From Chrysemys picta bellii (Eukaryota > Chordata > Testudines > Emydidae): a stretch of 64,000 bases of DNA. Positions 24,316 through 35,879 of the stretch are shown here, piece by piece. The stretch covers positions 25,394,998-25,458,997 of the forward strand of contig NC_088791.1 of assembly GCF_011386835.1 (NCBI RefSeq), written 5' to 3'. How positions within the stretch are numbered: the stretch's first letter is position 1; every line of letters starts with the position of its first letter. The position numbers and the translations under genes are program-made. The notes beneath the pieces were generated by a model, which searched no databases, was not told the DNA's origin, and worked only from the letters and a program-made list of their open reading frames with translations.

Positions 24316-24717
24316 ATACATTCTTTTGCTGCATATTCACATTGTCAGTCTTGTTATTACTGACCCAAGACTTGTTAATGACGACCTCTGTGTTTGGAAA
24401 TTGATATACTTATAGAGTGACACACACTCAGCTTTATATACTGGCCCTACATTATATAAATCGTTTAAAAATGTTTAACAGCTATAATCAGTAGGGGTAT
24501 GCTACAGGCCCCAGCTGCCTTAAAGAACAAAGAACATAAGAATATAAGAAAGAAATATCCAAATTGTAAAACCATATTACACCACTTACTGTAACCTTGT
24601 AATCTGCTCTTCCTACCGCCTAAGGATGAAATGGAGGGAGAGTGAAGGGAAATTCAATTGAGAACTAATGTATGTCACTTGCACAGTAAGCAAACATTTC
24701 ATATAATACGTTACCAA

Positions 24718-24734
24718 AAAAAAAAAAAAAAAAA
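24718..24734. repeat. poly-A run
   Basis: About 17 A residues with one interruption, in intron 1. Confidence 0.6.
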
Positions 24735-25220
24735 GAATGGATTGATAGCAGCCAGGGTCACAGGGAAACAGAAAGCAATAGAAAGTGGTGTATTAGAGAA
24801 CACAACATTCAGAAGAAAAGGTAGGCTGCTTTTCTTAACTGTAGAAGGAAATCTACTGTAAACCTGAATAAAGCTACAGAAAAATGCATAGGTCTTCTGA
24901 AGGTAACCTTTTCTGCTACAGGTCTAAATTTTTTTTTTTAAATGAAAGACAGTTGCATCATTTTGACATCTTGTTTATGTTTGATAACATGGCATTCTGC
25001 TGCAGAATCCTGTGCTCTTTAGCTACTACAAGATTTTCTGAATGAGAATCATGTCATGCTTGGTCATGGAATTTAGTCATTTAAATTTTATCTCTATACC
25101 TGCGTTATATTGCTTTAGGTTGATAAGTTTTCAGTTTTGTTCAGAAGAAACTGAGGATGGTCATTCTATGCTTTTACGCAGCAACACATTACTTACCACA
25201 GGGTGCATGACATAATTCTA

Positions 25221-25890
25221 ATCCTGGGGGAATTCTGCACAAAAAAACTGCACAGTATTTTTGAGTTCTGCAAAATTATGCATATTTTATTTATCAAAAA
25301 CACACTATATAATCATACCAGTTTCAATTATTTTGGTAGCTTATTTCAAAATATCTGTCAGCAACTATGTCTATAACAAAACAAACAATAAAAATCCCCC
25401 CCCAGAGTAAAGAGTTAATTAAATAAAACCCTACGACAACCCAGTTTCTGTTCCTCTAACCCCTCTCCTCCCCCCGTGAGCCCAGCTGCTGGCCCCCCTC
25501 AGCCCAGACATCCATACCAGCCCCCCCTGCCCAGAAACCTGCGACCCATCTCCCCCAGAGCCCAGCTGGGGAGGCGCCTTCCAGAGCCCAGGAATCCAGA
25601 GGGAAAAACAGCCTGGGTCTCAGGCTTGTACAGAGTTTCCTGCAAGCCAACTCCTTCCTTCAGAGTCTGCTGGGAACTGCAGCTCCTCAGCACTTTCAGC
25701 TCTTCCTGCCCCTCCCCCAGGCTGCATCTTCTATTTGCGAGCTAGGAAGCTGGACTCTGCCGGGTCCAGTAGCCCCTAGTGGCAGCCAGCAGCTCTGCAG
25801 CACCAATTCTGTGGGGGGAAAAGGAAGTTCTGTACACAACATGAATTCTGCACAAATTGTGCAGTGGCACAGATTTCCCCCAGGAGTATG
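25221..25890. mobile_element. TIR element with GGGGGAATTCTGCAC-type ends
   Basis: The left end is ATCCTGGGGGAATTCTGCAC and the right end GTGGCACAGATTTCCCCCAG GA, followed by GTA, giving inverted termini flanked by TA-containing sequence. AT-rich shoulders surround a GC-rich core (25,450-25,800) with no protein match. It is the best-preserved copy of the family also seen at 13,895 and 15,191. Confidence 0.65.
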
Positions 25891-27062
25891 TACTCCGATT
25901 ATGTGGAATCTAAGCTCTTTAAAAAAAAAAGTTTCTCACTCTCATGGCTGCAGAGAACCTCCCAAAAAATGAACAGAGTTTAAATCGAAGTTATGATGTT
26001 CAAGTGTCAACATTAGAGACCATCATGGTGATGGCGCCGCCAAGTCAACATTAACCAATCATTCTGGTGGACGGAACAGGTTAGGAGGGAGAAAAGCCCT
26101 CAAGGAGTAGGAACTGGGAGCTGCTGCAGAAAAGAACATACAGAAATAAGAGTTTAGATACTACATAAATACTAGATAGTCCCCTTGATGTCTGTGGGAA
26201 TTGCCTACTATCATTAGTGTCATTGTGGAAGGAGGGAAGTATGCCATTTTGAATTTATACCTGGGCACTCAGACCATAATTAAACATGGGATCTGTCCCT
26301 CTCATCCAAATGAGCTTCACATCCTTGGTCTACAAGATTTAATTTTTTGCATTACTCAGGAAGAGAAGGTTCCTCAGTAATGAGCTCAACTACCAAAGGA
26401 GGATACCTAGTAAGTGAACAAAAAATCAACCGCCCTGACTAATTAAAGATTTAAGTACAATCATTTGAAACAGAAGGAGAAAACCCCACTTCCTTTCTCC
26501 CCTCCAAAACATTATTCTCTAGCCATCAAACAACAAATTAGGACTATGGAGATGCCACTGCAAATCATTCTCCCTGTCTGTTGGCAAAGACAACTTTTCT
26601 TGACAATTGCGACAAGGTGAAGTTTCTTCACATGCTCCTAAACTCATGCCAATTATAAAGATTGGAAGACTTGCTTCTGAAATGTATTTGAGACATTTAG
26701 ATTGTTAGTATTGCACTAAATTACATTAATATTTTTATAAAAACAAAGCCCAAGGACTCTATTTGTCTGTTTCTCAGCCAACTGCTATTTCTCATTTCAG
26801 CAACACAACAGCTGAAAGCAGAGTTCAGTACCATTAACAAAAAGACTAGCTGATACACAGACCTGTTTAAAAAGTGCTGGAAATGGGAAGAGACTAAGGT
26901 ATCTTCTATTTCCCTGCCAGTTCAGGATTATTCCCTAAGGTACATTCCCTAAGGTGCCTTTTCCAACCTAATTTTAAGCATCTAAAAACAGGACCATCAC
27001 AATGTGTCTCAGAAGACTGTTTCCACAGCCTACTATGTATGTCAGGACTTAATTATATACAG

Positions 27063-27464
27063 CAGTAGTTCTCAACCAGGGGTACACATACCCTTGAGGG
27101 TACACAGAGGTCTTCCAGGGAGTACATCAACTCATCTAGATATTTGCCTAGTTTTATAACAGGCTACATAAAAATCATTAACCAAGTCAGTATGAACTAA
27201 AATTTCATTCAATGGCTTGTTTATACTGCTCTATATACACACTATACACTGAAATGCAAGTACAATATTTATATTCCAATTGATTTTATAATTATATGCT
27301 AAAAATGAGAATGTAACCAATTTTTTGTAATAGAGTGCTGTGATGCTTATAAAATCAGACATAAAAATACAAAGTAAGTAGTTAAGTGAGATGAAACCTG
27401 GGGTACACAAGACAAATCAGACTCCTGAAAGGGTACAGTAGTCTGGAAATGTTGGGAACCACTG
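27063..27464. mobile_element. hAT non-autonomous element, family B
   Basis: The ends are CAGTAGTTCTCAACCAGGGG and ATGTTGGGAACCACTG. The flanking ATATACAG (27,055-27,062) and GTATACAG (27,465-27,472) form an 8-bp duplication with one difference. The 402-bp interior is AT-rich with internal inverted GGGTACA motifs and no coding capacity. Confidence 0.88.
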
Positions 27465-29329
27465 GTATACAGGTAACAGTTTCCCCTTTTTAAATTTAGT
27501 TTCATGATTCCTAGTTATACTAGGAATTTGCTACGACACCCAGAAAACTCAAGACTTGGAAAGCATGGCAGACATCCCACCAGGAAGAGTTTATCCCCAT
27601 CCCTAAAACAACCAGGGCATGAAGAATATATCTCTACCACTATATCATTCCCCCTCAGTCTCTTCTAGGATCCCCTCTCCCTTGAATAATTCCAGGACAT
27701 ACCTCTGCTAATTCTCAGCTTTCCTCAAGCAAATGTGAAATTTACTGTTTCAATACTGCCCGTGTTCTGAATACCAATTATGAAAAAGTGACCGACCTTG
27801 TAAATTTCATGATGCTGCTCATCATTTTCCCAGCAGTAAAAGCAGGGGGACTGTCTGGCTGCAGACTCAGGATGATGATGATACTGCTTCAGCTTATGTT
27901 AACGTTCTAAATGTGAACTTATAATTACAGTCAAAAGAGCAAGATTAAAAACCACCACAGAATGCTATGGAAAATTGATGTTGTGTGGCCCTCATTTGCT
28001 TTGAAAAGTTTTACCCATTAGGGTGCATGGATTTTTCAAGCAGTAATTGAAAGTTTAGGACAAAATGTTCACAAGGCTTTACAGCTAAAATCTCAAGTAC
28101 TTTTGCCTGTCCATATACTATCTCTGTTTGTCATTTCCCAGAGAAAAGCCTGTTGTTGTAGCCCCTCTAATAAAAGGGCCAACCACTATTTTCAAGAGGG
28201 CCCAGCTTCATGTGACAATCATGTTTATCACACAGTATCTTTTAAAGATTTAGAGACATTTTATCTAGGTATTGTAACATTGTTTCCACAGATGCATTTA
28301 TATGTTTGTGACACATTGAGACAATATAACAACACTCAATGAAGAAGAGATTTTTTCCAAAACTTTGTAGCAAACATACTGCTGGGTAGCTCTTAGTACC
28401 CATTTTCCTAGCAGGCAGGAAGACTTCATCCCTATTAGACAGATATATGGAGAATTACCTTTAAAAAAAGATAAGTATTTTTGGTGAGACTTGTGGAAGA
28501 AAATATTTTCATAATTAGTCTTAAGTATTTTACTTGTTCAACTATTGTGTCTCTGGCTTGTCAATTTAAATACCAGAAACGTCTAGTGTTTAAGACCCCA
28601 ATCCCACAAAGACATATGCACGTGTTTAACTTTAAGCTTGCGAATAATATACAGAACTATTCACAACACAAAGCATGTCCTTAAAGTCTTTACTGGATCA
28701 AGGTTTAACATTAATGACTAAAAATATGAATAGAAAGAACCTAATTATTAAAACAAGCTAAGTTTTAACTAAAATGGCCACTAGCCTAAGATAGAACAAT
28801 TCCGGATGCTTAGAACTAAGTTCTTCTCATCGTACATGGGAAGAGGGGCTTGTAGACCCTAAAGCTGTGTGATGATTTTGGTCAAACATACAAAAGCCAA
28901 CACATTATCTACCACTCCTCCAGAGGAAAGTACAAGCTCTCTGTAGTTATGTTCACCCACTTAAGTCAGCCCAAAACACCTTCAGTTTCTTCTGAGCCCT
29001 CTTAAGTACCTCTCAGAAGTTTTACCCTGATGATCCTCAGGAAAGGATTCTGAAAAGACACTCAGATGGGGTGTTCAGTGGCCACCTCTCTAGAGTCTAG
29101 AAGCATGTTGTTCTCTGCCACTGCATGGCACAACCCATAAAAAATTAATAGCCTGGAAAAAAAAAACACCAGGGTCTCATATCTGTTACAGGAAAGCGTT
29201 TGCAGCTTACACCTTCTCGGAATATTAATTATTTCCACAGCAATGGCAAGAAGAGTTTCATTTGATGAACTGAATCAGACCACTAGCCATCCTTATTTCC
29301 CTAATAGGTATGAAAACCTAAGGCCTCTG

Positions 29330-30970
29330 GCAGCTTCCAGCTGACGCCATCGCTAATTCCACACCCCCTTTTTTGACAGGATCCGCCAGACCGAGCTGTT
29401 GCTGCCGCCTTCTCTACGAAACCTACACAACAGCAACTGTCTCTCCCAACGCGCACTCCAAGCCTAGGTATCCCCGGCCCCTTCCGTTGTCGGGGGTGGA
29501 CGCGGGCATACTCCCTTAGAAACACCCTTCATAAACCAACGTATTTACTGGGGGGAGGGGGAGGAAGAGAGGCAGCCATTCCGATCAAAGAGTAACTCAA
29601 CATTACAACCATTTCCTGCTCCCAGCCCAGCAGCTTCAGGGAGACCCAAAGCCCCGTACCCGGGAAACCCCCACCTGCCAGCCACGCCCTCCCCTCCCCC
29701 CCGCGGTGCTGCCCCCTTCCTGTCTCCTCCAGGCCCTGCCACATCCCCCCTTTGATTGCTCCCCCAGCCCCTCCCATCACCTCCTCCTCAGTCACCCTCC
29801 CTCCAAGGCCTCCATTGAAACCGGCGGCTTCTCAGGTGTCCCAGCCCGGGGCGAGGGGGGGGGGGGGGGGATTGAGGGTTCAGTCACCCGGCGCCACGGA
29901 GCGCAGCCCCGGGCACCCACCTTTCTGCAACAGCAGCTTCACCTCGCCGTTCTCCTCCCGGCCGGCCGCGCTCAGCCCGCCTCCCGCCGCCAGGGCCCCG
30001 TGCTTCCGCTTCTCCTTGTCCCGCTTCTCCTTGGGCCTCTTGGGTTTGCTGCTGCCACCGCCACCCCCGCCGGCGGCCGGGTCCAGGCGATGCCTGTGGT
30101 GGCGGTGCTGGTGCTGCTGGTGGGAGGGGGCCGGCAGCAACACGGCGGGCGGCAACAGCTTGCCGTGCAGTTGCGAGGGGAAAGCGAAGCCTCCCCCGCC
30201 CCCGGGTGGGCCGGCAGGGAGCGCCGCGAAGCCCCAGGCGGTGGGGCCGCCGTAGCCCGACGCTGGTGGTGGTGGTGGCGGCGGCGGCTGCCTATTACTC
30301 CCGCCACCACCGCCCCCTTCGCCGTTGACGCGCTTGGGGCCCTTCAGGCCCTTCTCGTCAGCTCCCTTCAGCCTCTTGGCGGCCAGCTGGGCCCCCCGGG
30401 AAGCCTTGGTGGCTGGAGGCGGCCTGGCGCCGAACGCCTCCTGCTCCGGCAGCGCCGCGCCGCGAACGGGACTGGGAGACTCCGCCATTTTGCGCTCCTG
30501 CTTCTATTTACTCTCCGCTCGGATCAACCGATAGCACCGGGAGGGGCGGGGAGCAGGGCCGCGGCGCCATGGTCTCGTCCAATGGGAGGGGGAGGCGCCG
30601 GAGAGACAACGCGCCCAGCCAATCGCAGGGGAGAGGGGCGAGCTCAGAGGGGGCTAGGGAAGGCGGGCTCGGCTGAGTGCGCAGTTGGTGGGTGAGGGGG
30701 TGGCAGGGTTGCTGTCATGGGCAGCTCAGCTGCTCAGGGGGCGGAGACACTTGAAGCGGGAGTAGGCAGGAAGGGGAGGCTGAGGGGAGCGCGCGGCAGC
30801 CTGAGGGGCAGGCAGGGCGCGGGAGGTGGCTGGGCCATGCCTGTCATTTTACCATGCGGGGACGCTGGGACACCGCGCCTCTCCCTGGCGCAGGGCTGGG
30901 GCCCCTAGAGCACCACAGACGCCGGCCTCGGGTGCAACCAGAGTGCACGGGCAAACGGTGGGAGGCCGGC
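29330..30970. promoter_or_regulatory. RSBN1L: CpG island and promoter region of RSBN1L
   Basis: This stretch of about 1.6 kb is markedly GC- and CpG-rich in an otherwise AT-rich window and covers the start of intron 1, exon 1, the 5'UTR and upstream DNA. Just upstream of the ATG there is a GC box (GGGGCGGGG, about 30,542-30,550) and two CCAAT boxes on the plus strand (30,579-30,583 and 30,619-30,623). No TATA box is evident, consistent with a housekeeping promoter. The plus-strand CCAAT boxes and the CpG-rich DNA running on to 30,970 would also suit divergent transcription, but I see no gene on that side. The transcription start cannot be fixed from sequence alone. Confidence 0.8.
29921..30488 (-). 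CDS. RSBN1L: RSBN1L exon 1 (N-terminal coding exon)
   Basis: This is the first coding exon of round spermatid basic protein 1-like, a nuclear protein of the RSBN1/DPY-21 family. Worm DPY-21 demethylates H4K20me2 through a JmjC-type domain, which is not encoded here. The exon starts at an ATG inside a CpG island and encodes 189 whole codons plus one base, ending at a donor reading CAGAAAG|GTGGGT on the minus strand. Visible segments are the start MAESPSPVRG, a KRVNGEGG segment near residues 52-59, Gly and Pro runs (about 58-75), a His/Gln-rich stretch (122-134), a basic cluster KPKRPKEKRDKEKRKH (148-163, likely nuclear localisation) and the end REENGEVKLLLQK (177-189). The KRVNGEGG, Gly/Pro, basic-cluster and REENGEV order matches my memory of human RSBN1L and not RSBN1, which has a different N-terminus. 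An open frame continues past the donor but is intronic. Confidence 0.88.
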
Positions 30971-31310
30971 CGCGGCAGCAGCGTCCCAGACTGCACTGAC
31001 TGGATCACTAAAGTATAGAGAAAAATAAGCTTTTGTGTAACTCTGAATTTTAAAATAAGCTAACAATATACCTGGTCTCCTGATATCTTTGCAGAGTACA
31101 GTACTACCTCTAAGAGCTGGCTTGAGGGCCGAAGAAGGAAACTATGTGCTGTGATCACAGGTCTAGTCCTTGTGTCCACACATAAAACTTGCACCAGTTT
31201 AACTAAAAGTGTGGGTTTCTTTTACACCAATTCATGTAAAATGGAGCAAGCTTGGTGGCAGACCATCTTATTTCAATTTCAGACCTGGTAAGTCTCCTAA
31301 TTTAGCAAGG

Positions 31311-32402
31311 TTTCAGAGTAGCAGCCGTGTTAGTCTGTATCCGCAAAAAGAACAGGAGTACTTGTGGCACCTTAGAGACTAACAAATTTATTAGAGCATA
31401 AGCTTTCGTGGACAACAGCCCACTCCTTCGGATGCATATAGAATGGAACATATATTGAGGAGATATATATACACACATACAGAGAGCATAAACAGGTAGG
31501 AGTTGTCTTACCAACTCTGAGAGGCCAATTAAGAGAAAAAAACTTTTGAAGTGATAATCAAGCTAGCCCAGTACAGACAGTTTGATAAGACGTGTGAGAA
31601 TACTTACAAGAGGAGATAGATTCAATGTTTTCCAGAGATGATTTTTACCTTTTTCTTTAATTTTTTAAGCCTTCTTTTTAAGAACCTGATGGATTTTTTC
31701 CTTGTTTTTAGATCCAAGGGGGTTGGATCTTGATCCACAAGGAGTTGGTGGGAGGTGGGAGGGGGGATGGTTAATTTCTCCTTGTTTTAAGATCGAAGGG
31801 GTTTGGATCTGTATTCACCAGGGAATTGGTGAAGAGTCTCTCACGGCTACCCAGGGAAGGGAATTAGCATTTTGGGAATGGTGGCAGCGGACCAGATCTA
31901 AGCTGGTAGTTAAGCTTAGAAGTTTTCTTAAGTTAAGTAGCTAGTATGGATCCCTCCTGTTGCAAGGTAATTATTGGCTATTTTTTGGCAAGGTAATTAT
32001 TGGCAAACTTGTCAAGGCTGCTTCCCCACTTTGAACTTTAGGGTACAAATGTGGGAGCCTGCATGTAAACTTCTAAGCTTAACTACCAGCTTAGATCTGG
32101 TCCGCTGCCACCACTCCCGTAATGCTATTTCCCTTCCCTGGGTAGCCTTGAGAGACTGAATACAGATCCAAACCCCTTGGATCTTAAAACAAGGAGAAAT
32201 TAACCATCCCCTCTCCTACCTCCCACCAACTCCTGGTATTTTTAAGTAAGTTTTTTTTTTTCTCTTTACTTAATTGGCCTCTCAGAGTTGGTAAGACAAC
32301 TCCCACCTGTTCATGCTCTCTGTACGTGTGTGTATATATATCTCCTCAATATATGTTCCACTCTATATGCAAATTTGTTAGTCTCTAAGGTGCTACAAGT
32401 AC
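31311..32402. mobile_element. Composite Penelope-like insertion with opposed ends and 10-bp TSD
   Basis: The left piece (31,309-31,631) is a Penelope-like 3' region in the same orientation as the 55,664 copy. The right piece (about 32,251-32,402) is the same region inverted, with an internal deletion. Between them lies a second fold-back (31,719-31,930 against 32,067-32,235). The whole unit is bracketed by TTTAGCAAGG at 31,301-31,310 and 32,403-32,412, which suggests it arrived or was rearranged as one insertion. It sits about 0.8 kb upstream of the RSBN1L CpG island. Confidence 0.7.
31719..32235. repeat. Inverted repeat inside the composite insertion
   Basis: The arm GGACCAGATCTAAGCTGGTA GTTAAGCTTAGAAG (about 31,889-31,922) is the reverse complement of CTTCTAAGCTTAACTACCAG CTTAGATCTGGTCC (about 32,069-32,102). 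The match runs outward through AGGGGTTTGGATCTGTATTC / GAATACAGATCCAAACCCCT. The arms are about 170-210 bp with a loop of about 135 bp. The family is not recognised with certainty. It has an LTR-like flavour. Confidence 0.85.
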
Positions 32403-32589
32403 TTTAGCAAGGAGACTCCTGTTTTTAAACTGCTCTTTGAACCACTCTTGCCCACAGCTTAGATCTCCTGACTTGGAGTGCTGAGGATTTATTTTAATTT
32501 TTTAACTAGATGTAAAAACAAAGATGCCTATACAAGTCTCTAGTCTCTCTAACAATTAATCCTACAATAAATACATTTAAATTATGTCT

Positions 32590-32850
32590 CAGCGGCATTA
32601 ACATCAGTTCCACGTGAACTTGGCCAGCCAGCCACATACTTCCTTCATCATCTAGGAAGCATACAGAATGTGTACACTGCACTGTTAACTTGGGTGATTA
32701 ACACCTGGTGAGGTACTTGGGGGCTTTTTCCCAGTCAGTTGTGGGAGAATTTGTCTGTTCTTTGGAAGGAAATTATGAGAAGGGCACTATCAGCACTTGA
32801 GTGAGTTAGGCTTCATCCTCACTGCAAAGTTAAAGTGGAGCTTGGGTTCT
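32590..32850. mobile_element. Harbinger-related non-coding fragment
   Basis: The stretch from CCCAGTCAGTTGTGGGAGAA through GGCACTATCAGCACTTGAGT resembles 1,030-1,130 of the Harbinger element (CCCAGTGAGTTGTGGGAAAA and GGACTATCAGCACCCAAGTC) in the same orientation. It is a scrap of the same or a derived family. Confidence 0.5.
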
Positions 32851-33824
32851 AACCCACAGACCTACGAAGTAAGCTAGTCCAAGCTTAAAGTGCCTCAAAA
32901 CCTGGGTCAGAGATTTGTTTGTGTGGATAGTAAGGGAGATAAGAATAAAACTGAGGTAACAGCCTGGGTTAACTGTGCTGTGTAGATATAACTATACCCT
33001 CAGCCGTCTCCAGAAACCCTTTTTCAGCTTGCCCCAAAAGTCACCAAATTTGGGCTCACTCAAGCCAATTTCCAGAGTCTCAGAAACCTCAAAGAATGTC
33101 CTGACAGGCCCCCCTTCCCACCTCCCCAGCCATTATACTGAGGATTCAGCTCAAGTGTCCCAGCTGATCACAGCTGTGGCCTTATGGCATGGGGAAAGAG
33201 GAAGTCCTTTCAGTAGGCTGGTCCCATGCTATTTAGTTACAACCTATAAAGCCCTAACAACCTAAACTCCATCTGAAGGATGTAGATTCCAGAATACTGG
33301 TGTCATGTGTGCTCATTGAGGTGCCCATTCTAAGTGAGCATCTGCATTCTCCATGGCTTCAGTCTCCAAATAGAGAGTGCATTGCATTAGTCCAATATTG
33401 AGGTGACCAAAGCATGGATAATACTGTAGTGGCAAAGTTAGAATCTGAAGGAAAAAGGTCCTAACCTGCTAGCCACATACAGATAGTAAAAGCCTAAGTG
33501 GACTACTGCTGTAATAAGATTATCAAACAGCAATTGGGAGGTAAAATCAGCCCTAAATTTCAAACACTATTAACTATTATTCAGTCAAAGGAGCTAATGT
33601 TACCTCTGCCATCTCCCTGCAGTATCCTATGTTGAAGCTCGTCAGGAAGAGGAGCAATTGCCCACAACTACTTATTGAGCTATATCCAAGAGAAAAGAAC
33701 AAAGCCACTGCAGAGCAAGCCTACCCATTCTCACTAGGGTCTGCAGGTAAGTCAGCGATATCTCAGGATCAACTGAGATCTAATACCATCTGCCTAGACA
33801 CCTGGTCTTCACCACTAAGACAAG

Positions 33825-34006
33825 ATCATAGAATCTTGGGGTTGGAAGGGACCTCAGGAGGTCATCTAGTCCAACCCTCTGCTCAAAGCAGGACCAATCC
33901 CCAGACAGATTTTTGCTTCAGATTCCTAAATGGCCCCCTCCAGGATTGAACTCACAACCCTAGGTTTAGCAGGCCAATGCTCAAACCACTGAGCTATCCC
34001 TTCCCT
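33825..34006 (-). mobile_element. Tortoise-type SINE, reverse orientation
   Basis: This is the reverse complement of the 9,847 family. The CR1-like tail (GTTGGAAGGGACCTCAGGAG) is at 33,840-33,860 and the tRNA head (B box as GGATTGAACTC, A box near CCACTGAGCTA) lies toward 34,000. It lies upstream of the RSBN1L promoter. Confidence 0.87.
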
Positions 34007-34481
34007 CATCAGCCAGTGCAGTCTGTGCCATAGCCAGGTCTATGCCCAGACTGACAAGGGTCAAGAAGATCAAAGGAATTTAAATACTGTGATTATCTCA
34101 CAACAGCCTTCTCCACAATCATACACAAAAAGGGAAGATGATGGTAATTAGCAAGATTGTCAAAGTTCAGCAATGACTTTTTGAGCAGAGGCCACACTCT
34201 TGCTTCCTTTCAAGCAATAGGCAGCCTGCCCTTTTAAAGAGCAGTGTTAATAATCTCGACAAGTAAGTGACCCAATACTCGCCCACTGGCTTTCACCATC
34301 TAGGAAGGATCTGAATCCAAAGCACATGTTGTGGGATCAAGTTCTCCCAAGCAACTCTAGTATATCAAGAAGCATAGTTGTCTGAAACTCTAGCAGCAAA
34401 GATGAGGCCCATGTTTCCTCAAGACCTTGTTCTGCCACTACAGAAATAGACAGCCCCCCTAATCTGATCAACCTTGTCTGC

Positions 34482-34531
34482 AAAATAGCCAATAATTACC
34501 TTGCAACAGGAGGGATCCATACTAGCTACTT
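34482..34531. repeat. 49-bp inverted match to 31,937-31,985
   Basis: ATAGCCAATAATTACCTTGC AACAGGAGGGATCCATACTA is the reverse complement of the centre of the composite insertion 2.5 kb away. It is either a fragment of the same repeat or the source of captured sequence. Confidence 0.8.
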
Positions 34532-34789
34532 AACTGAGACAGTCTGAATTTACCAGACTACCACCTGAAACAAATCTGTTGCCCAAGACTTTGTAGGTGC
34601 TAGGATAGTGGAAAGGAACTTTTTTTTTTGGCCATTCTCACAACCACAATTTAAAACAATCTTTATGCTACAATCAAACAGCCTTAGCAAGAAACTTCTG
34701 CCACTGGTGCTTTAGCCATCTCCTTCCCACACCCCAACCTCAATTTTGTGAGCATTCATGGCCTGCCATACGATTTCTATTCCAAGATG

Positions 34790-34820
34790 TGGCCTTTGGG
34801 CCAAAAAGTTTGCCCACCCC
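34790..34820. mobile_element. Right end of a hAT MITE (left end absent)
   Basis: GGCCAAAAAGTTTGCCCACC CCTG matches a hAT terminal repeat of the CAGGGGTGGGCAAACT type. No partner end or target duplication was found. Confidence 0.5.
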
Positions 34821-35377
34821 TGGCTTAAGAGGTACCCAAATTCAATTGTAGTACTCACCCTAAATAATCAAGTGAGATTAACTTGACTCCTAATCTTAGG
34901 ATCTTTAGAGCCACATGAGGGAGCTTAGAACTTCAGAGAGTGACTGAATCTGCAATAGCTGTAATTGTAACTTGTTTAATTTTACCATTTTAAATGGCTA
35001 AACCTTTCCTAACATGACAATCGCTATTACATCTTTATATGACTGAACTTATTTTTTCTAACTTGGCTTTTTTGTTCATGTGAAATGTTTTGGATCAGAT
35101 TTTTTCTTCTAGTTGTAAGAATAGATCTATAATCACAGGGATGGAGAAAACTTGAGAAATATTAATACACACACAATTTATCTCATATTTCAAAGGTAAT
35201 CTTCTTGGCTATAGTCTTTTGTTAACATCCAGGGGAATTTAGAGACAAGTTGAGAAGTCGTCAATCTTTTTCCATGAATATAATAGAAAATGTTGAGTGA
35301 CTAAATTGTTAATATAAATTTGAATACAGGATAAGCACAATTAATTTCTTACTTCATACTAAAATCTCTGTACATAC

Positions 35378-35490
35378 CTAAATTGTAAGCTCCTTGGATC
35401 AGGCACCATCTTGTTCTGTGTTTGTACAGTGTCTAGCACAACAGGGTCCTGGTTCATGATGAAGGCTCCTTGACACTATGGTAATACAAA
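35378..35490 (+). mobile_element. Ancient SINE/LINE tail (MIR- or L3-like)
   Basis: AATTGTAAGCTCCTTGGATC, TGTACAGTGTCTAGCACAAC and GGTCCTGGTTCATGATGAAG form a widespread amniote repeat tail. A shorter relative is at 39,826-39,882. I assign it to the MIR/L3 type from memory only. Confidence 0.55.
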
Positions 35491-35879
35491 AGAAAAGAAT
35501 CAGACTATTTACTGTGTCTTTTGCATCAACAGAGAAACCCCCACTAGATTTGGAGATTAGTGTTCAGTAAATACTCTCCTATTACAATTATTTTTTATAT
35601 ATTATGTTGGAACTGTTTTGGGAAGCTTAATACAAATCTCATTCTAACATTTCGTACTGTCAAGATGGTACCCTAGATTTCTCTTTTAGTCAGTCCTGTA
35701 GAGACATGCATACATAGTAACTGCAGTCCTAATTTTCTAACTTGTCTTAGAATCAAAACCATGACACTCAGTTCCACCTAAAATTCTTTCAAGATCTCAC
35801 TTTTTTAGGATTTATTCATTTCCATGGGTTTTATATGTGACAGATTCAAACAATTTTGCACTATTTATAGTTAACCTAG

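Larger units (their letters stand above)
12710..29920 (-). other. RSBN1L: RSBN1L intron 1
   Basis: About 17.2 kb between the exon 1 donor (29,920 inward) and the exon 2 acceptor (12,710-12,711). It contains Penelope-like, TIR, hAT and MIR repeats listed separately. The stretches 12,985-13,890, 15,700-17,430, 19,490-20,325, 20,562-24,165, 24,320-25,215, 25,895-27,054 and 27,473-29,320 show no gene or repeat that I can name, only AT-rich sequence with short homopolymers. Open frames there lack splice context and homology. Confidence 0.8.

Noticed and set aside
29880..29920. Continuation of the RSBN1L exon 1 frame past the donor
   Set aside because: A strong GTGGGT donor and the matching phase of exon 2 show that coding stops at 29,921.
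29706..30695. 329-codon plus-strand open frame across the CpG island
   Set aside because: It is the antisense of RSBN1L exon 1 and intron. Its length comes from high GC content, and its Leu/Arg/Gly-rich product has no domain.
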